DNA of 20,436 nucleotides, taken from Gammaproteobacteria bacterium (lineage in GTDB: Bacteria; Pseudomonadota; Gammaproteobacteria; Pseudomonadales; Pseudomonadaceae). Each line of letters starts with the position of its first letter. The stretch's first letter is position 1. Shown here in pieces: positions 1 through 12,663 of the stretch. The notes under the pieces are model-generated. The model ran no database searches. It was not told the DNA's origin and worked only from the letters and a program-made list of their open reading frames with translations. The stretch lies in NCBI GenBank assembly GCA_012735335.1, contig JAAYHO010000279.1, positions 1-20,436 of the forward strand, written 5' to 3'. The position numbers and the translations under genes were made by a program.

Positions 1-126
1 GCCCGGGAGAACGGGCAGGGCATGGTCTTCGAGATCGATACCGAAACCCCGCCACCGCAGGATGATGAGCCCACCGATCAGCCGCCCAAACCCAGCGGCA
101 GACCATCACTCAAGGTGGTCAAGTAA
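1..126 (+). CDS. sspB: ClpXP protease specificity-enhancing factor SspB, 3' end only
   Basis: Only the last 41 codons are present, ending in TAA; the start lies outside the window. The visible part is an acidic, proline-rich linker (residues such as PPPQDDEPTDQPPKP) followed by a short terminal peptide, GRPSLKVVK. In SspB the folded N-terminal domain binds the ssrA tag of stalled-ribosome products, a flexible acidic linker follows, and a C-terminal peptide of the type GRP-x-L-x-VVK docks on the ClpX N-terminal domain to deliver substrates. The linker plus that terminal motif is the basis of the call. The location beside the BON lipoprotein gene matches the Pseudomonas arrangement, where sspA-sspB lie next to this cluster. 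The folded domain cannot be checked here. Confidence 0.85.
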   Translation, partial: ARENGQGMVFEIDTETPPPQDDEPTDQPPKPSGRPSLKVVK

Positions 127-138
127 CACAGTCCCTGG

Positions 139-162
139 GGTGTCGAGCGTCCGCTCGACACC
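139..162. terminator. Perfect inverted repeat between convergent genes, candidate bidirectional terminator
   Basis: The arms GGTGTCGAGCG (139-149) and CGCTCGACACC (152-162) are perfectly complementary with two bases between them. A real hairpin would therefore have about 10 pairs and a GTCC tetraloop. It sits between the sspB stop (126) and the stop of the minus-strand BON lipoprotein gene (172), where a shared terminator is expected. There is no clear T-run on either strand after the stem, so intrinsic termination is uncertain; it may instead protect the 3' ends or act with Rho. Confidence 0.55.
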
Positions 163-171
163 GGGCAGTCT

Positions 172-1716
<1,545 letters not shown>

Positions 1717-1723
<7 letters not shown>

Positions 1724-3540
1724 GAACTGGCGTCAGGCAGTGGGTGGAGCTGGCCGTCGATGATCCGGCCCCAGGGCAGTACCCGGCGTACCTGGCCGCT
1801 CGGGTCCAGCGACAGGCTGCCGGTGGCGCCTTCAATGCGGGTATCCGGCTGTTCCTGCATCTGCAGCAGACGGTTGAAGATGCGCTGGGCATCCACCCCC
1901 ATGGCGTACAGGCGGCCCATGGGGCCGGCGGCGGCAGGCCAGGAGCCGACCACGGTATTGTACATCGGGTCGGAGCTGTGCAGCAGCCAGGGGATCTCGG
2001 CAATCAGCAGGCCGTCGATATCCTCGTTCGGCTCGCCATGCACCGACAGGCGGTAGGCGTGGGAGGTGGCATATACCGGCAGATCACCGGCGTACTGGAA
2101 TACCAGCGTCGGTTTGATCTGCCGGGCCTGCAGCGGGTTGGCCGCGAGGAACAGCGCCTCCAGCTCCGGCCGCGGGGTCGGCTGGACCGTCACGCTGCTG
2201 CCCAGTACACCCTGAATACGCTGATTGCGCCGCTCGCTGTCCTGTACCCGCAGCAGCTGGGCGATCTGCCCGGCAATGGCCGCAGGCTGATCAATCTGTT
2301 CGTGACCGACCAGTACACCGCCCAGTTCCTGCCACTGCTCGGCAAAGGCCTGGGCAGCGCGGACAGCCCAGTCCTCCCGGCTGGCCAGAATGGCCATCTG
2401 CCGATATCCGTCCTGCCAGGCGCGCAGGGCCGCCGAGCGGGCCTCATCCTCGGGAGCCAGGCCGAACTGGAACAGTCCGGGCGGCGGGTTGCTGCCGTTA
2501 TCCGCATAGTTCAGCGCCAGGGTCGGCAGGGGCAGTTGCGGCAGTGCGGCCAGGCGGGCTACCTGCTGGCGATCCAGCGGGCCAATCACCCATTGCACGC
2601 CATCGGCCTGGGCCTGCTGGTAGAACTGCAGCAGATCCACATAATTGCCGCTGTCATACAGGCTGATCTGTGGTTGCGCCAGGCCCTGGCCGAAGGCGCT
2701 GTACTGCGCTGCCAGAAAACCATCGCGCAGGGCATCTGCGGCCCCGGCCAGCTGGCCGTCAAAGGGCAGCAGCAGAGCCAGATGTTGCGGGCGCTGGGCG
2801 TGCAGCTCGAGCAGGCGGCTGATGGCCTCCGGTGGGGAGCTGACCGCGGGGTGGTTGGGGTACTGTTCCTGCCACTGCTGCAGGGCATGGACCTGCAGGT
2901 CGAGATTGCCCTGCTCGCGCTGGATCAGCGCCAGATTCAGCCAGCCCGCCGTTTCACCGCTGGCTGCACCGCTGGCGGCGCGCAGCTGATCGGTGGGAGT
3001 CTGGTTCAGCGATTCCCAGATCGCCGCCAGGTTCTGCCCGCGGTCAGACTCGGGCAGCAGGTTATGGATGAACATGCGCTCTTGCGCTGCGTTCAGGTGT
3101 TCGCCACTGGCCGCCATACTTTCCGCGCGCAGCAGTTGCAGATCCAGCTGGCTCTGCGGCGACAGGTTGTCCAGTTGCTCAAGGGAGGTGTGACGCAGGG
3201 CGCGCAGGGCGGCAGCGGGCTGTCCCAGGGCCAGCTCGCTGCGTGCCTGCAGTTCGCTGAAGCGCTGCTGCTGGTCCAGCGGCAGGTCGCTCTGCGGGAT
3301 CATTGCCAGAATGCTCCGGACCTGATTCGGCTGGTCGCGATTCCAGGCGGTCTGCGCCGCATGCAGGCGCAGCAGGTTGGCTTCGGCCCCATCCCGACGA
3401 TCGGCCCGGCGCAGGATGTCCTCGATCGGCGCGTCAGTGGCGGTGGGCAGTTCGGATAGCTGGCGGGGTGGCGAGGAGCAACCGGCAATCAGTGAAGCCA
3501 GGATCAGGCCGGCAAGCGGCAGGCGAATAGTGCGAAGCAT
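1717..3540 (-). CDS. lpoA: Penicillin-binding protein activator LpoA, outer-membrane lipoprotein
   Basis: This start gives 607 residues. I chose the ATG at 3538-3540 because it opens directly into a lipoprotein signal peptide (MLRTIRLPLAG...SLIAGC, lipidated Cys21, then SS). An upstream in-frame ATG would add 51 residues in front of the signal. The N-terminal half (about 40-280) is rich in Leu/Ala/Gln helical repeats (for example QARSELALGQPAAALRAL), fitting the TPR-like domain. From about 295 (RPQHLALLLPFDGQLAGAA) a periplasmic-binding-protein-like domain runs to the end. LpoA reaches from the outer membrane through the peptidoglycan to stimulate the class A synthase PBP1A. It is the first gene of the minus-strand operon and is divergent from rsmI. 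The periplasmic-binding-like fold should not be read as a transport function. Confidence 0.9.
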
Positions 3541-3625
3541 CAGGCAGGGTACCTTGAATGGGGCGCTGTTTAGGCACGCTCCGGCCAGCGGGCGGGCCTG
3601 CAGGCAGGAGCAACTGTCGGGGCAT

Positions 3626-3631
3626 AGTGTA
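3626..3631 (-). promoter_or_regulatory. Weak candidate -10 for the lpoA operon
   Basis: Read on the minus strand the bases are TACACT, inside TTACACTATG, about 85 bases before the lpoA ATG. I could not find a good -35 at the usual distance (the hexamer there is nothing like TTGACA). The spacer 3541-3716 separates two divergent units, so a promoter must lie in or near it, but this particular site is only a suggestion. Confidence 0.25.
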
Positions 3632-3659
3632 ACCAAGGGCGGCTGAGCCTGCCACGCAC

Positions 3660-3690
3660 TTGGCCGGAAACGGATCACGTCCTGTACAAT
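3660..3690 (+). promoter_or_regulatory. Candidate promoter for rsmI
   Basis: A good -10 hexamer TACAAT lies at 3685-3690, with TG directly in front of it. The best -35 match, TTGGCC at 3660-3665, is 19 bases away, which is long. Transcription would start near 3697 and give a leader of about 20 bases. That leader contains a CAGGA ribosome-binding site (3706-3710) before the ATG at 3717. Confidence 0.45.
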
Positions 3691-3716
3691 CAAACGTCAC
3701 ATTTACAGGATCTGCC

Positions 3717-4565
3717 ATGTCTTCCCACGCCGGTACCCTTTACGTTGTCGCCACGCCGATCGGCAATCTGCAGGACATCACCCCGCGCGCCCTCGAGGTG
3801 TTGCGCTCGGTCAGCCTGATCGCCGCCGAAGACACCCGGCACAGCGCTCGCTTGCTGCAGCACTTCGGTGTCACCACCGCGACCACCGCCTGTCATGATC
3901 ACAACGAACGGGACAAGAGTGCCCGACTGGTGGAGCGTCTGCTGGCGGGCGAGGATATGGCGCTGATCTCCGATGCGGGCACACCGCTGATTTCCGATCC
4001 GGGCTTTCATCTGGTACGCCAGGCCCGCGAAGCCGGTGTGCTGGTGTCCCCGATCCCCGGCGCCTGCGCCCTGATCGCCGCCCTCAGCGCCGCCGGTCTG
4101 CCCTCGGACAGGTTCAGTTTCGAAGGCTTCCTGCCGGCCAAGGCCCATGGCCGCCGCCAGCGTCTGGAGGCGCTGGCTGGCGAGCAGCGCACCTGGATGC
4201 TCTACGAAGCGCCGCACCGGCTGCTGGAATGCCTCGAAGACATGCTCGAACTGCTCGGTGGTGAACGTCATGTGGTGTTGGCTCGGGAGCTGACCAAGAC
4301 CTTCGAGACCATCAAGGGCGCGCCGCTGGCGGAACTGGTGGAGTGGGTGCGTTCCGATCCTGATCAGCAACGTGGTGAATGCGTGCTGGTAGTGGAGGGC
4401 GCGCCGCAGTCGAGCGACGATGACGCGCTCGACCCCGCAGCGGAGAGAGTGCTGGATATCCTGCTGGAAGAACTCCCGGTCAAACAGGCCTCGGCACTGG
4501 CGGCGCGGATCACCGGAGTGAAGAAGAACCGCTTGTATCAGCTTGCTCTGGAGAAGGGACGCTGA
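3717..4565 (+). CDS. rsmI: 16S rRNA (cytidine(1402)-2'-O)-methyltransferase RsmI
   Basis: The product has 282 residues, close to the E. coli protein (about 286). I chose the ATG at 3717 ([18 protein letters not shown]), which follows a CAGGA site. An upstream in-frame ATG would add 19 residues that do not look like family sequence and would start before the likely promoter -10. Tetrapyrrole-methylase-type (class III) SAM methyltransferase motifs are present: [14 protein letters not shown] near the N-terminus, [23 protein letters not shown], and [18 protein letters not shown]. RsmI adds the 2'-O-methyl group on C1402 in the ribosomal P site of the 30S subunit, while RsmH, encoded 1.2 kb downstream, methylates N4 of the same base. 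The C-terminal part ([21 protein letters not shown]) is the usual short helical tail. Confidence 0.93.
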   Translation: MSSHAGTLYVVATPIGNLQDITPRALEVLRSVSLIAAEDTRHSARLLQHFGVTTATTACHDHNERDKSARLVERLLAGEDMALISDAGTPLISDPGFHLVRQAREAGVLVSPIPGACALIAALSAAGLPSDRFSFEGFLPAKAHGRRQRLEALAGEQRTWMLYEAPHRLLECLEDMLELLGGERHVVLARELTKTFETIKGAPLAELVEWVRSDPDQQRGECVLVVEGAPQSSDDDALDPAAERVLDILLEELPVKQASALAARITGVKKNRLYQLALEKGR

Positions 4566-4607
4566 GATTCTGGCTTCCACAAACCCACGAGCTTGAGCCA
4601 TCAGTGC

Positions 4608-4636
4608 TTGCCGTTGGGCTGCAACCCGGCTAACCT
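4608..4636 (+). promoter_or_regulatory. rnpB promoter
   Basis: TTGCCG (4608-4613) and TAACCT (4631-4636) are separated by exactly 17 bases. Both are imperfect matches to the sigma70 consensus. Counting 7-8 bases from the -10 puts the start at about 4644, the same base at which the RNase P RNA begins by helix P1 pairing. That agreement is the main support. The discriminator (TGCGTGC) is GC-rich, as in many growth-rate-controlled stable RNA promoters; such control is inference. Confidence 0.5.
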
Positions 4637-4643
4637 TGCGTGC

Positions 4644-4992
<349 letters not shown>

Positions 4993-4999
4993 GTTTTTT

Positions 5000-5172
5000 C
5001 CCTTCTGTGATACCCCCTGCAAAAAGAGAAAAATATTTCAACTTAAGGTTTGACTTTAAGTCGCGTCGGCATCCTTTTGTAATTGTTTCAGTTTCCTCTC
5101 CTTCCTGCTGCATCCTCGCAGCAAAAGCCCGCTAAACCCTCGTCATACAACGCTTTTTCGGTGCTTGGCCGC
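5000..5172. other. AT-richer spacer between rnpB and the dcw promoter; no gene seen
   Basis: This stretch is clearly richer in A and T than the rest of the window, especially around 5020-5060. I see no convincing gene: open frames through it have no ribosome-binding site, no family resemblance and no codon bias like the neighbours. It contains two small inverted repeats, ACTTAA/TTAAGT (5041-5046 and 5056-5061) and TGCTGC/GCAGCA (5106-5111 and 5118-5123). The A/T tracts could act as upstream activating sequence or as a protein-binding site for the strong promoter at 5173, but that is inference. Confidence 0.5.
5041..5061. repeat. Small inverted repeat, possible operator
   Basis: The arms ACTTAA and TTAAGT (6 bases each) are separated by 9 bases, putting their centres 15 bases apart. 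The site overlaps a TTGACT hexamer (5050-5055) that has no matching -10 at a normal distance. It could be a binding site for a dimeric regulator upstream of the dcw promoter or chance pairing in AT-rich DNA. I cannot name a protein. Confidence 0.2.
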
Positions 5173-5201
5173 TTGACGCTGTATGGGCGCCTTTCTATAG
5201 T
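5173..5201 (+). promoter_or_regulatory. Main dcw promoter (Pmra type)
   Basis: TTGACG (5173-5178) and TATAGT (5196-5201) are spaced by exactly 17 bases, each one base off the sigma70 consensus. It is the best promoter in the window. Transcription should start near 5208, giving a leader of about 80 bases before the mraZ GTG. The position directly upstream of the MraZ repeats and of the first dcw gene matches Pmra of E. coli. It probably drives most or all of the downstream operon. Confidence 0.8.
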
Positions 5202-5210
5202 GTGCGGAAG

Positions 5211-5245
5211 TGGTGTGAAGTGGGAAAATGTGGATCTTTTTGGGG
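5211..5245 (+). promoter_or_regulatory. MraZ operator: four TGG repeats at 10-bp spacing
   Basis: Four direct repeats start at 5211 (TGGTG), 5221 (TGGGA), 5231 (TGGAT) and 5241 (TGGGG), each exactly 10 bases after the last. MraZ of E. coli binds direct repeats of the type TGGGN separated by 5-base spacers just after the promoter, and represses its own operon. Spacing, sequence and place, from about +4 downstream of the predicted start, all fit. The usual description is of three repeats; here the fourth extends the array, and the second and fourth are the best matches. Confidence 0.75.
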
Positions 5246-5289
5246 TTCCAGCTGTCACAGCATTGATCTCACCAGGGGAATAACAAAAA

Positions 5290-5745
5290 GTGTTTCGTGG
5301 AACGAGTGCCGTCAATCTGGACGCAAAGGGCCGACTCGCAATGCCTGCAAGGTATCGCGACCGTCTGCTCGAGTCCTGTGGCGGGCAGCTTGTAGCCACC
5401 ACTGCCCTGGGCGATCGCTGTCTGTGGATCTACCCGCTCGCCGCCTGGGAAGAAGTAGAGGCCCAGTTCCGTGATGCCCCCAACATGAACCCGGTAGTCA
5501 AACGCTTCAGTCGACTGCTGATCGGTAGTGCTACCGAGATCGAGCTGGACGGAAACGGCCGCTTCGTCGTGCCGCCGCTGCTGCGCGAGTATGCGGGGCT
5601 GGACAAGAAAGTCATGTTGGTGGGGCAGCTGAATAAATTCGAGTTGTGGAGTGAGGATGCCTGGCAGTCCATCACCGCAGCCTATCTTGAGCAGGAGCAG
5701 GATGTCGGCGAGCTGCCGGCGGAACTGCATACGTTGAGCCTATGA
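5290..5745 (+). CDS. mraZ: Transcriptional regulator MraZ
   Basis: The protein has 151 residues and starts at GTG (5290), nine bases after a strong AGGGGA site (5274-5279). It contains two tandem SpoVT/AbrB-like swapped-hairpin repeats, each with the signature D-x-x-[18 protein letters not shown] (about 9-24) and [16 protein letters not shown] (about 84-99), followed by the conserved [11 protein letters not shown]. MraZ forms ring-shaped oligomers whose subunits each contact one TGG repeat, and it represses the dcw operon. The repeats between the promoter and this gene (5211-5245) are its likely target, so autoregulation is expected. Its end overlaps rsmH by four bases (ATGA). Confidence 0.95.
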   Translation: MFRGTSAVNLDAKGRLAMPARYRDRLLESCGGQLVATTALGDRCLWIYPLAAWEEVEAQFRDAPNMNPVVKRFSRLLIGSATEIELDGNGRFVVPPLLREYAGLDKKVMLVGQLNKFELWSEDAWQSITAAYLEQEQDVGELPAELHTLSL

Positions 5746-6679
5746 ATCAGCAGACCGAATTGAAACATATCAGTGTACTGCTGAGCGAAGGATTGGAAGG
5801 GCTGGCTGTACGCCCCGATGGTCTCTATATAGACGGCACCTTCGGGCGTGGCGGGCACAGCCGGGCCATTCTCGCCCGGCTGTCCGACCAGGGGCGGCTG
5901 CTTGGCTTCGACAAGGACCCGGAGGCAATCCGGGTCGGTAATCAGCTGGCGGCCGAAGACGGCCGCTTTGTCGTTGTACAGCGCTCGTTTGCCGAGATGG
6001 CCGACGAGCTGCAGGCCCGTGGTCTGCACGGCCAGGTCGATGGCGTGTTGCTGGATCTGGGCGTGTCCTCGCCGCAGCTGGATGACCCTGAGCGCGGCTT
6101 CAGCTTTCTCAACGATGGCCCGCTGGATATGCGCATGAACCCGGCCGTCGGCCAGAGCGCCGCCGAGTGGATCAACAGCGCCGACGAGGCGGACATTGCC
6201 ACTGTATTGTATGAATACGGTGAGGAACGTTTTTCCCGGCGTATGGCCCGGGCGATTGTCAGTCGCCGCGCCGAGCAGCCTTTTACCCGTACCGCTGATC
6301 TGGCCGAGGTGATCAAGCAGGCCAACCCCGCCTGGGAAAAGCACAAGCACCCGGCCACCCGCGCTTTCCAGGGTATCCGCATTTTCATCAACCGCGAGCT
6401 GGATGATCTGGCCGAGGGCCTGCAGGCGGCGCTGGACGTACTGGCCCCGGGTGGGCGTCTGGCGGTGATCAGCTTCCATTCGCTGGAGGACCGTCAGGTC
6501 AAGCAGTTCATGCGTCGGGAATCGAAGGGGGCGCCGCTGCCGCGCAACCTGCCGGTGCGTGACGCGGATATCAAGGTCAGTGTGAAACTGGTGGGCAAGG
6601 CGATCAAACCCACCGCCGAGGAAGTGGCCGCCAACCCCCGTGCCCGCAGCGCCGTACTGCGTGTGGCGGAGAAGCACTG

Positions 6680-6680
<1 letters not shown>
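5742..6680 (+). CDS. rsmH: 16S rRNA (cytosine(1402)-N4)-methyltransferase RsmH
   Basis: The product is 312 residues, the usual size. Family motifs are in order: HISVLLSE at the N-terminus, the SAM-binding stretch [16 protein letters not shown] (about 29-44), [30 protein letters not shown], and GPLDMRMN. Further on come [16 protein letters not shown] and the [17 protein letters not shown] segment. RsmH (older name MraW) methylates N4 of C1402 in 16S rRNA, so this base is shared with RsmI. The gene starts inside the last codons of mraZ and its stop overlaps the ftsL start by one base, so it is translated as part of the dcw operon. No odd features were seen. Confidence 0.95.
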
Positions 6681-8750
<2,070 letters not shown>

Positions 8751-8751
<1 letters not shown>

Positions 8752-10199
8752 TGCAACTGCAGCAGCTGTTCCCCCAATGGCAGGGCCAGGCGGTGGAGAT
8801 CACCGGTCTGACCACCGACAGCCGCAAGGTACAGCCGGGTTATCTGTTCCTGGCTGTGCCCGGCCTGCGTCATGATGGTCGCCAGCATATCGATCAGGCC
8901 ATTGCCGCCGGTGCTGCGGCCATCGCCCATGAGGCCAGTGATGGTTTTGTGGTCTCGGCGGCGCTGCCGGTGCTGCCGATAGGGCATCTGGCCACCCAGC
9001 TGTCGGCCATTGCCGGACGCTTCCATGGTGAGCCGGCCAACCAGCTCAAACTGGTGGGGGTCACCGGTACCAACGGCAAGACCAGTGTCAGCCAAATGCT
9101 GGCCCAGGCGCTGAACCAGCTGGGCCAAGCCTGCGGCGTGATCGGCACCCTGGGCAGCGGTATGCCCGGTGCGCTGCTCGACCACGGCATGACCACCCCG
9201 GATGCCCTGAGCCTGCAGCAGCAACTGGCGCAATTGCGTAACCAGGGCGCCCGCCGGGTGAGCATGGAGGTCTCTTCCCATGCGCTGGCCCAGGGCCGGG
9301 TCGCTGCGTTGAAATTCGAGGTGGCGGTATTCACCAACCTCAGCCGCGATCATCTGGACTACCACGGCGATATGGACGCCTACGGTCAGGCCAAGGCGCT
9401 GATCCTGCAGCAGGCCGCCCATGCGGTGATCAATATCGATGACGCCTTTGGTCGGCAACTGGCCGCCGGTTGCCAGCTGCCGCTGGTGCGTTACAGCCTG
9501 GATGACAGCAGTGCCGAGCTGTACTGCAGCAACGTCCGTTTTGACAGCGAAGGTATCAGCGCTGTGCTGCACACGGCGCATGCCGAGGCGGAGCTGCGCA
9601 GCCCGCTGCTGGGCACCTTCAACCTGTCCAATTTGCTGGCGGTGGCTGGGGCGCTACTGGCGCTGGAGTTGCCGCTGGCGCAGATTGCCGTGCTGCTCGG
9701 GCAACTGCTGCCGCCGGCGGGGCGCATGCAGCGCCTGGGTGGTGAAGGTCAGCCGCTGGTGGTGATTGATTACGCCCACACCCCGGATGCCCTGGAAAAT
9801 GCCCTGGCAGCCCTGCGTGCCCATGTGGCCGGTCGGCTGGTCTGTGTGTTCGGCTGCGGCGGCGACCGTGATCGGGGCAAGCGCCCGTTGATGGGTCGGG
9901 TGGCCGAGCAGGGTGCCGACCTGCTGGTGATCACCGACGACAATCCCCGCACCGAGGCGTCTGCTGACATTATCGACGAAATTCGCGCCGGAATTGAACG
10001 TACCGACCAGTTGAAGGTCATAGCCAACCGTGCCGAGGCGATTGCCCGGACCATTGCCACTGCCGAGGCGGATGACATCATTCTGCTGGCGGGCAAGGGG
10101 CACGAGACTTACCAAGAGATCAATGGGGTGCGTCACCCTTTCAGCGATATCGAACAGGCCGAACGCGCTCTGCAACGCCGGGGGGAACAACATGCTTGA
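8751..10199 (+). CDS. murE: UDP-MurNAc-L-Ala-D-Glu--meso-diaminopimelate ligase MurE
   Basis: This cytoplasmic ATP-dependent ligase of 482 residues adds the third amino acid of the stem peptide. The three Mur domains are visible: an N-terminal substrate domain (TTDSRKVQPGYLFLAVPG), the central ATPase domain with GTNGKTS (106-112), and the C-terminal domain. DNPR at 397-400 is the signature of meso-diaminopimelate specificity; lysine-adding enzymes differ here. This indicates a standard Gram-negative DAP peptidoglycan. The Lys of the SxEVSSHAL region (SMEVSSHALAQGR) fits the family. The start overlaps the ftsI stop by one base (TAATG), and the 3' end overlaps murF by eight. Confidence 0.95.
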
Positions 10200-11580
10200 A
10201 GCCATGTTCCTGTCGGCCCTGACCCAACCGCTCAACGCCACCCTGCGCGGCGCCGATGTGAGCTTTGACAGCGTCAGCATCGATGCCCGTCAGCTGCAGC
10301 CCGGCGGATTGTTCGTGGCCCTGCCCGGCAGCCGGGTGGACGGCCATGACTTTGTTGCCCAGGCCCGGGCCAACGGCGCAGTTGCCGCGCTGGTGCAGCG
10401 CCCGGTGGACGATGCCCTGCCGCAACTGCTGGTGACCGACTGCCAACGGGCGCTGGGCCAGCTCGGCGCACTCAACCGCGCTGCCTTCCAATACCCGCTG
10501 GTGGCCATTACCGGCTCCAGTGGCAAGACCACAGTCAAGGAAATGCTCGCCGCCATCCTGCGCGAATGCGGACCTGTGCTGGCGACCCGTGGCAATCTGA
10601 ACAACGAACTGGGCGTACCCCTGACCCTGCTGGAACTGGCCCCCGAGCACCGCTTTGCGGTGATCGAAATGGGCGCCGGTGCGGTGGGTGACATCGCCTA
10701 CTGCATGCAACTGGCCAGCCCCCAGATCGGTGTGCTGACCAACGCCGGGGTGGCGCATATCGGCCGCTTCGGCAGCGAGCAGGCGATTGCCCGCACCAAG
10801 GGTGAAATCTTCGACCATCTGGCCGCCGACGGGCAGGGCGTGATCAATCTGGACAGCCGCTGGTACAGCGACTGGCAGATGACCCTGGGCGCGCGCAAGG
10901 GCTGGAGCTTCAGTCTGGACAACGCCGCTGGCGACCTGCATGCGCGCAGTATCCGTATCGATCAGCGCGGCTGCCCGGGCTTCGAGCTGGTCAGTCCGGC
11001 GGGCAGCATTGCCGTGCAGCTCAATCTGCTGGGGCGGCACAACGTGGCCAATGCCCTGGCTGCCGCCGCCGCTGCCCTGGCGTTGGGGGTTTCCCTGCCG
11101 GCCATCGCCGCCGGGCTGGGTGCTCTGCAACCGGTGGCCGGTCGTGGTAAGAGCCTGGCTGGCCATGCCGGCTCGCTGATCATCGACGATTGCTACAACG
11201 CCAACCCGGTCTCGGTACGGGCCGCCATCGATGTGCTGGCCAGCCTCGACGGGCAGCGGCTGCTGGTGCTGGGCGACATGGGTGAACTGGGCGATACCGA
11301 ACAGCAGGCGCACCGGCAGATCGGCGAGTACGCCCGGGCCCGGGGCCTGGATGGTCTGTACACCACCGGTCGCCTGTCGGCGCTGGCTGCCGAGGCCTTC
11401 GGTACGGGCGCTCACAGCTTTGCCAGCCGCGCTGAACTGGCGGCGGCACTGAAAAACGAATTGAACCCGCACAGCCGGGTTCTGGTTAAAGGCTCGCGCA
11501 GTGCGGGCATGGAAGAGGTCGTCGCCGCACTGGTAGAAGGCTCGCAAATTCAGGATGAGGGCAAGCCGACATGCTGCTGA
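10192..11580 (+). CDS. murF: UDP-MurNAc-tripeptide--D-alanyl-D-alanine ligase MurF
   Basis: The protein is 462 residues from the ATG at 10192. MurF attaches the D-Ala-D-Ala dipeptide made by Ddl and completes the cytoplasmic pentapeptide precursor. Motifs: [19 protein letters not shown] in the N-terminal domain, the ATP loop GSSGKTT (108-114), [15 protein letters not shown], and [11 protein letters not shown] in the C-terminal half. I chose 10192 because it follows a GGGGGA site and gives [12 protein letters not shown]. The longer open frame to 10030 lies inside murE and is not family-like. The nearby ATG at 10204 is a possible alternative. It overlaps murE by 8 bases and mraY by 10. Confidence 0.94.
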   Translation: MLEAMFLSALTQPLNATLRGADVSFDSVSIDARQLQPGGLFVALPGSRVDGHDFVAQARANGAVAALVQRPVDDALPQLLVTDCQRALGQLGALNRAAFQYPLVAITGSSGKTTVKEMLAAILRECGPVLATRGNLNNELGVPLTLLELAPEHRFAVIEMGAGAVGDIAYCMQLASPQIGVLTNAGVAHIGRFGSEQAIARTKGEIFDHLAADGQGVINLDSRWYSDWQMTLGARKGWSFSLDNAAGDLHARSIRIDQRGCPGFELVSPAGSIAVQLNLLGRHNVANALAAAAAALALGVSLPAIAAGLGALQPVAGRGKSLAGHAGSLIIDDCYNANPVSVRAAIDVLASLDGQRLLVLGDMGELGDTEQQAHRQIGEYARARGLDGLYTTGRLSALAAEAFGTGAHSFASRAELAAALKNELNPHSRVLVKGSRSAGMEEVVAALVEGSQIQDEGKPTCC

Positions 11581-12653
11581 TACTCGCGCAATACCTGCAA
11601 CAATTTCACACCGGCTTCGGTGTATTCCAGTACCTGACCCTGCGCGGCATCCTCGGCGTGCTGACCGCGCTGGGCATGGCGCTGTTCCTCGGTCCCTGGA
11701 TGATCCGTACCCTGCAGCTGCGCCAGATCGGCCAGGCGGTGCGCAATGATGGCCCGCAGTCGCACCTGTCGAAGAAGGGCACCCCGACCATGGGTGGCGC
11801 GCTGATCCTCACCGCCATCACCATCAGTACTCTGTTGTGGGCCGACCTGAGCAACCTGTATGTATGGGTGGTGCTGGGTGTGACCATCAGCTTCGGTGCC
11901 ATCGGCTGGGTGGACGACTACCGCAAGGTGATCGAGAAGAACTCCCGTGGCCTGCCGTCACGCTGGAAGTATTTCTGGCAGTCGGTATTCGGTCTGGCTG
12001 CCGCGATTATCCTCTATATGGCTGCAGATACCCCGGCGGATACCACGCTGATCGTGCCCTTCTTCAAGAGCCTGGAGTTCCAGCTCGGGGCCTTCTTCAT
12101 CGTGCTGACCTACTTCGTCATCGTCGGTGCCAGCAACGCGGTCAACCTGACCGATGGGCTGGACGGCCTGGCGATCCTGCCCACGGTGATGGTCGGCGGT
12201 GCGCTGGGCATCTTCGCCTACCTGTCGGGTAACGTGCAGTTCTCCCAGTACCTGCTGATCCCCTATGTCCAGGGTTCCGGTGAACTGCTGATCTTCTGCG
12301 GTGCGCTGATCGGTGCTGGGCTGGGCTTTCTCTGGTTCAACACTTACCCAGCCCAGGTGTTCATGGGTGATGTGGGCGCGCTGTCACTGGGTGCGGCGCT
12401 GGGGGTGATCGCGGTGATCGTGCGGCAGGAAATCGTGCTGTTCATCATGGGCGGCATCTTCGTCGTCGAGACCCTGTCGGTGATCGTGCAGGTGGCCTCG
12501 TTCAAGATGACCGGCCGCCGGGTGTTCCGCATGGCGCCGATTCACCACCACTTTGAATTGAAGGGCTGGCCCGAGCCACGGGTCATCGTGCGGTTCTGGA
12601 TCATCACCGTGATTCTGGTGTTGATCGGCCTGTCCACCCTGAAACTGCGTTGA
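11571..12653 (+). CDS. mraY: Phospho-N-acetylmuramoyl-pentapeptide transferase MraY
   Basis: This integral inner-membrane enzyme of 360 residues transfers phospho-MurNAc-pentapeptide from UDP to undecaprenyl phosphate, forming lipid I. It has about ten hydrophobic membrane segments. Active-site motifs fall at positions matching E. coli numbering: DD at 115-116 (GWVDDYRK), NLTDGLDG at 192-199, Asp267 in [12 protein letters not shown], and the HHH triplet at 325-327 ([10 protein letters not shown]). The KKGTPTMGG segment (68-76) is also intact. The start overlaps murF by ten bases. The following gene, murD, is not overlapped: there is a 10-base gap, and its ribosome-binding site covers this gene's stop codon. 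Confidence 0.96.
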   Translation: MLLILAQYLQQFHTGFGVFQYLTLRGILGVLTALGMALFLGPWMIRTLQLRQIGQAVRNDGPQSHLSKKGTPTMGGALILTAITISTLLWADLSNLYVWVVLGVTISFGAIGWVDDYRKVIEKNSRGLPSRWKYFWQSVFGLAAAIILYMAADTPADTTLIVPFFKSLEFQLGAFFIVLTYFVIVGASNAVNLTDGLDGLAILPTVMVGGALGIFAYLSGNVQFSQYLLIPYVQGSGELLIFCGALIGAGLGFLWFNTYPAQVFMGDVGALSLGAALGVIAVIVRQEIVLFIMGGIFVVETLSVIVQVASFKMTGRRVFRMAPIHHHFELKGWPEPRVIVRFWIITVILVLIGLSTLKLR

Positions 12654-12663
12654 GGATATAAAG

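Noticed and set aside
1744..3459. Plus-strand open frame of 571 codons opposite lpoA
   Set aside because: Long antisense frames are common in GC-rich genes. The protein is Gln/Arg/Gly-rich without motifs, while the minus-strand lpoA has a signal peptide and family features.
5050..5083. Second promoter from TTGACT (5050-5055) with TGTAAT (5078-5083)
   Set aside because: The spacer would be 22 bases, too long for a sigma70 promoter. No better -10 lies at 16-19 bases.
5106..5123. TGCTGC/GCAGCA hairpin as a second terminator after rnpB
   Set aside because: The stem is only six pairs, has no T-run after it, and lies more than 100 bases beyond the rnpB end.
5088..5402. Minus-strand open frame of 104 codons across the mraZ promoter and 5' end
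   Set aside because: It overlaps the dcw promoter, MraZ repeats and mraZ itself, has no family resemblance and no ribosome-binding site. It is a shadow frame.
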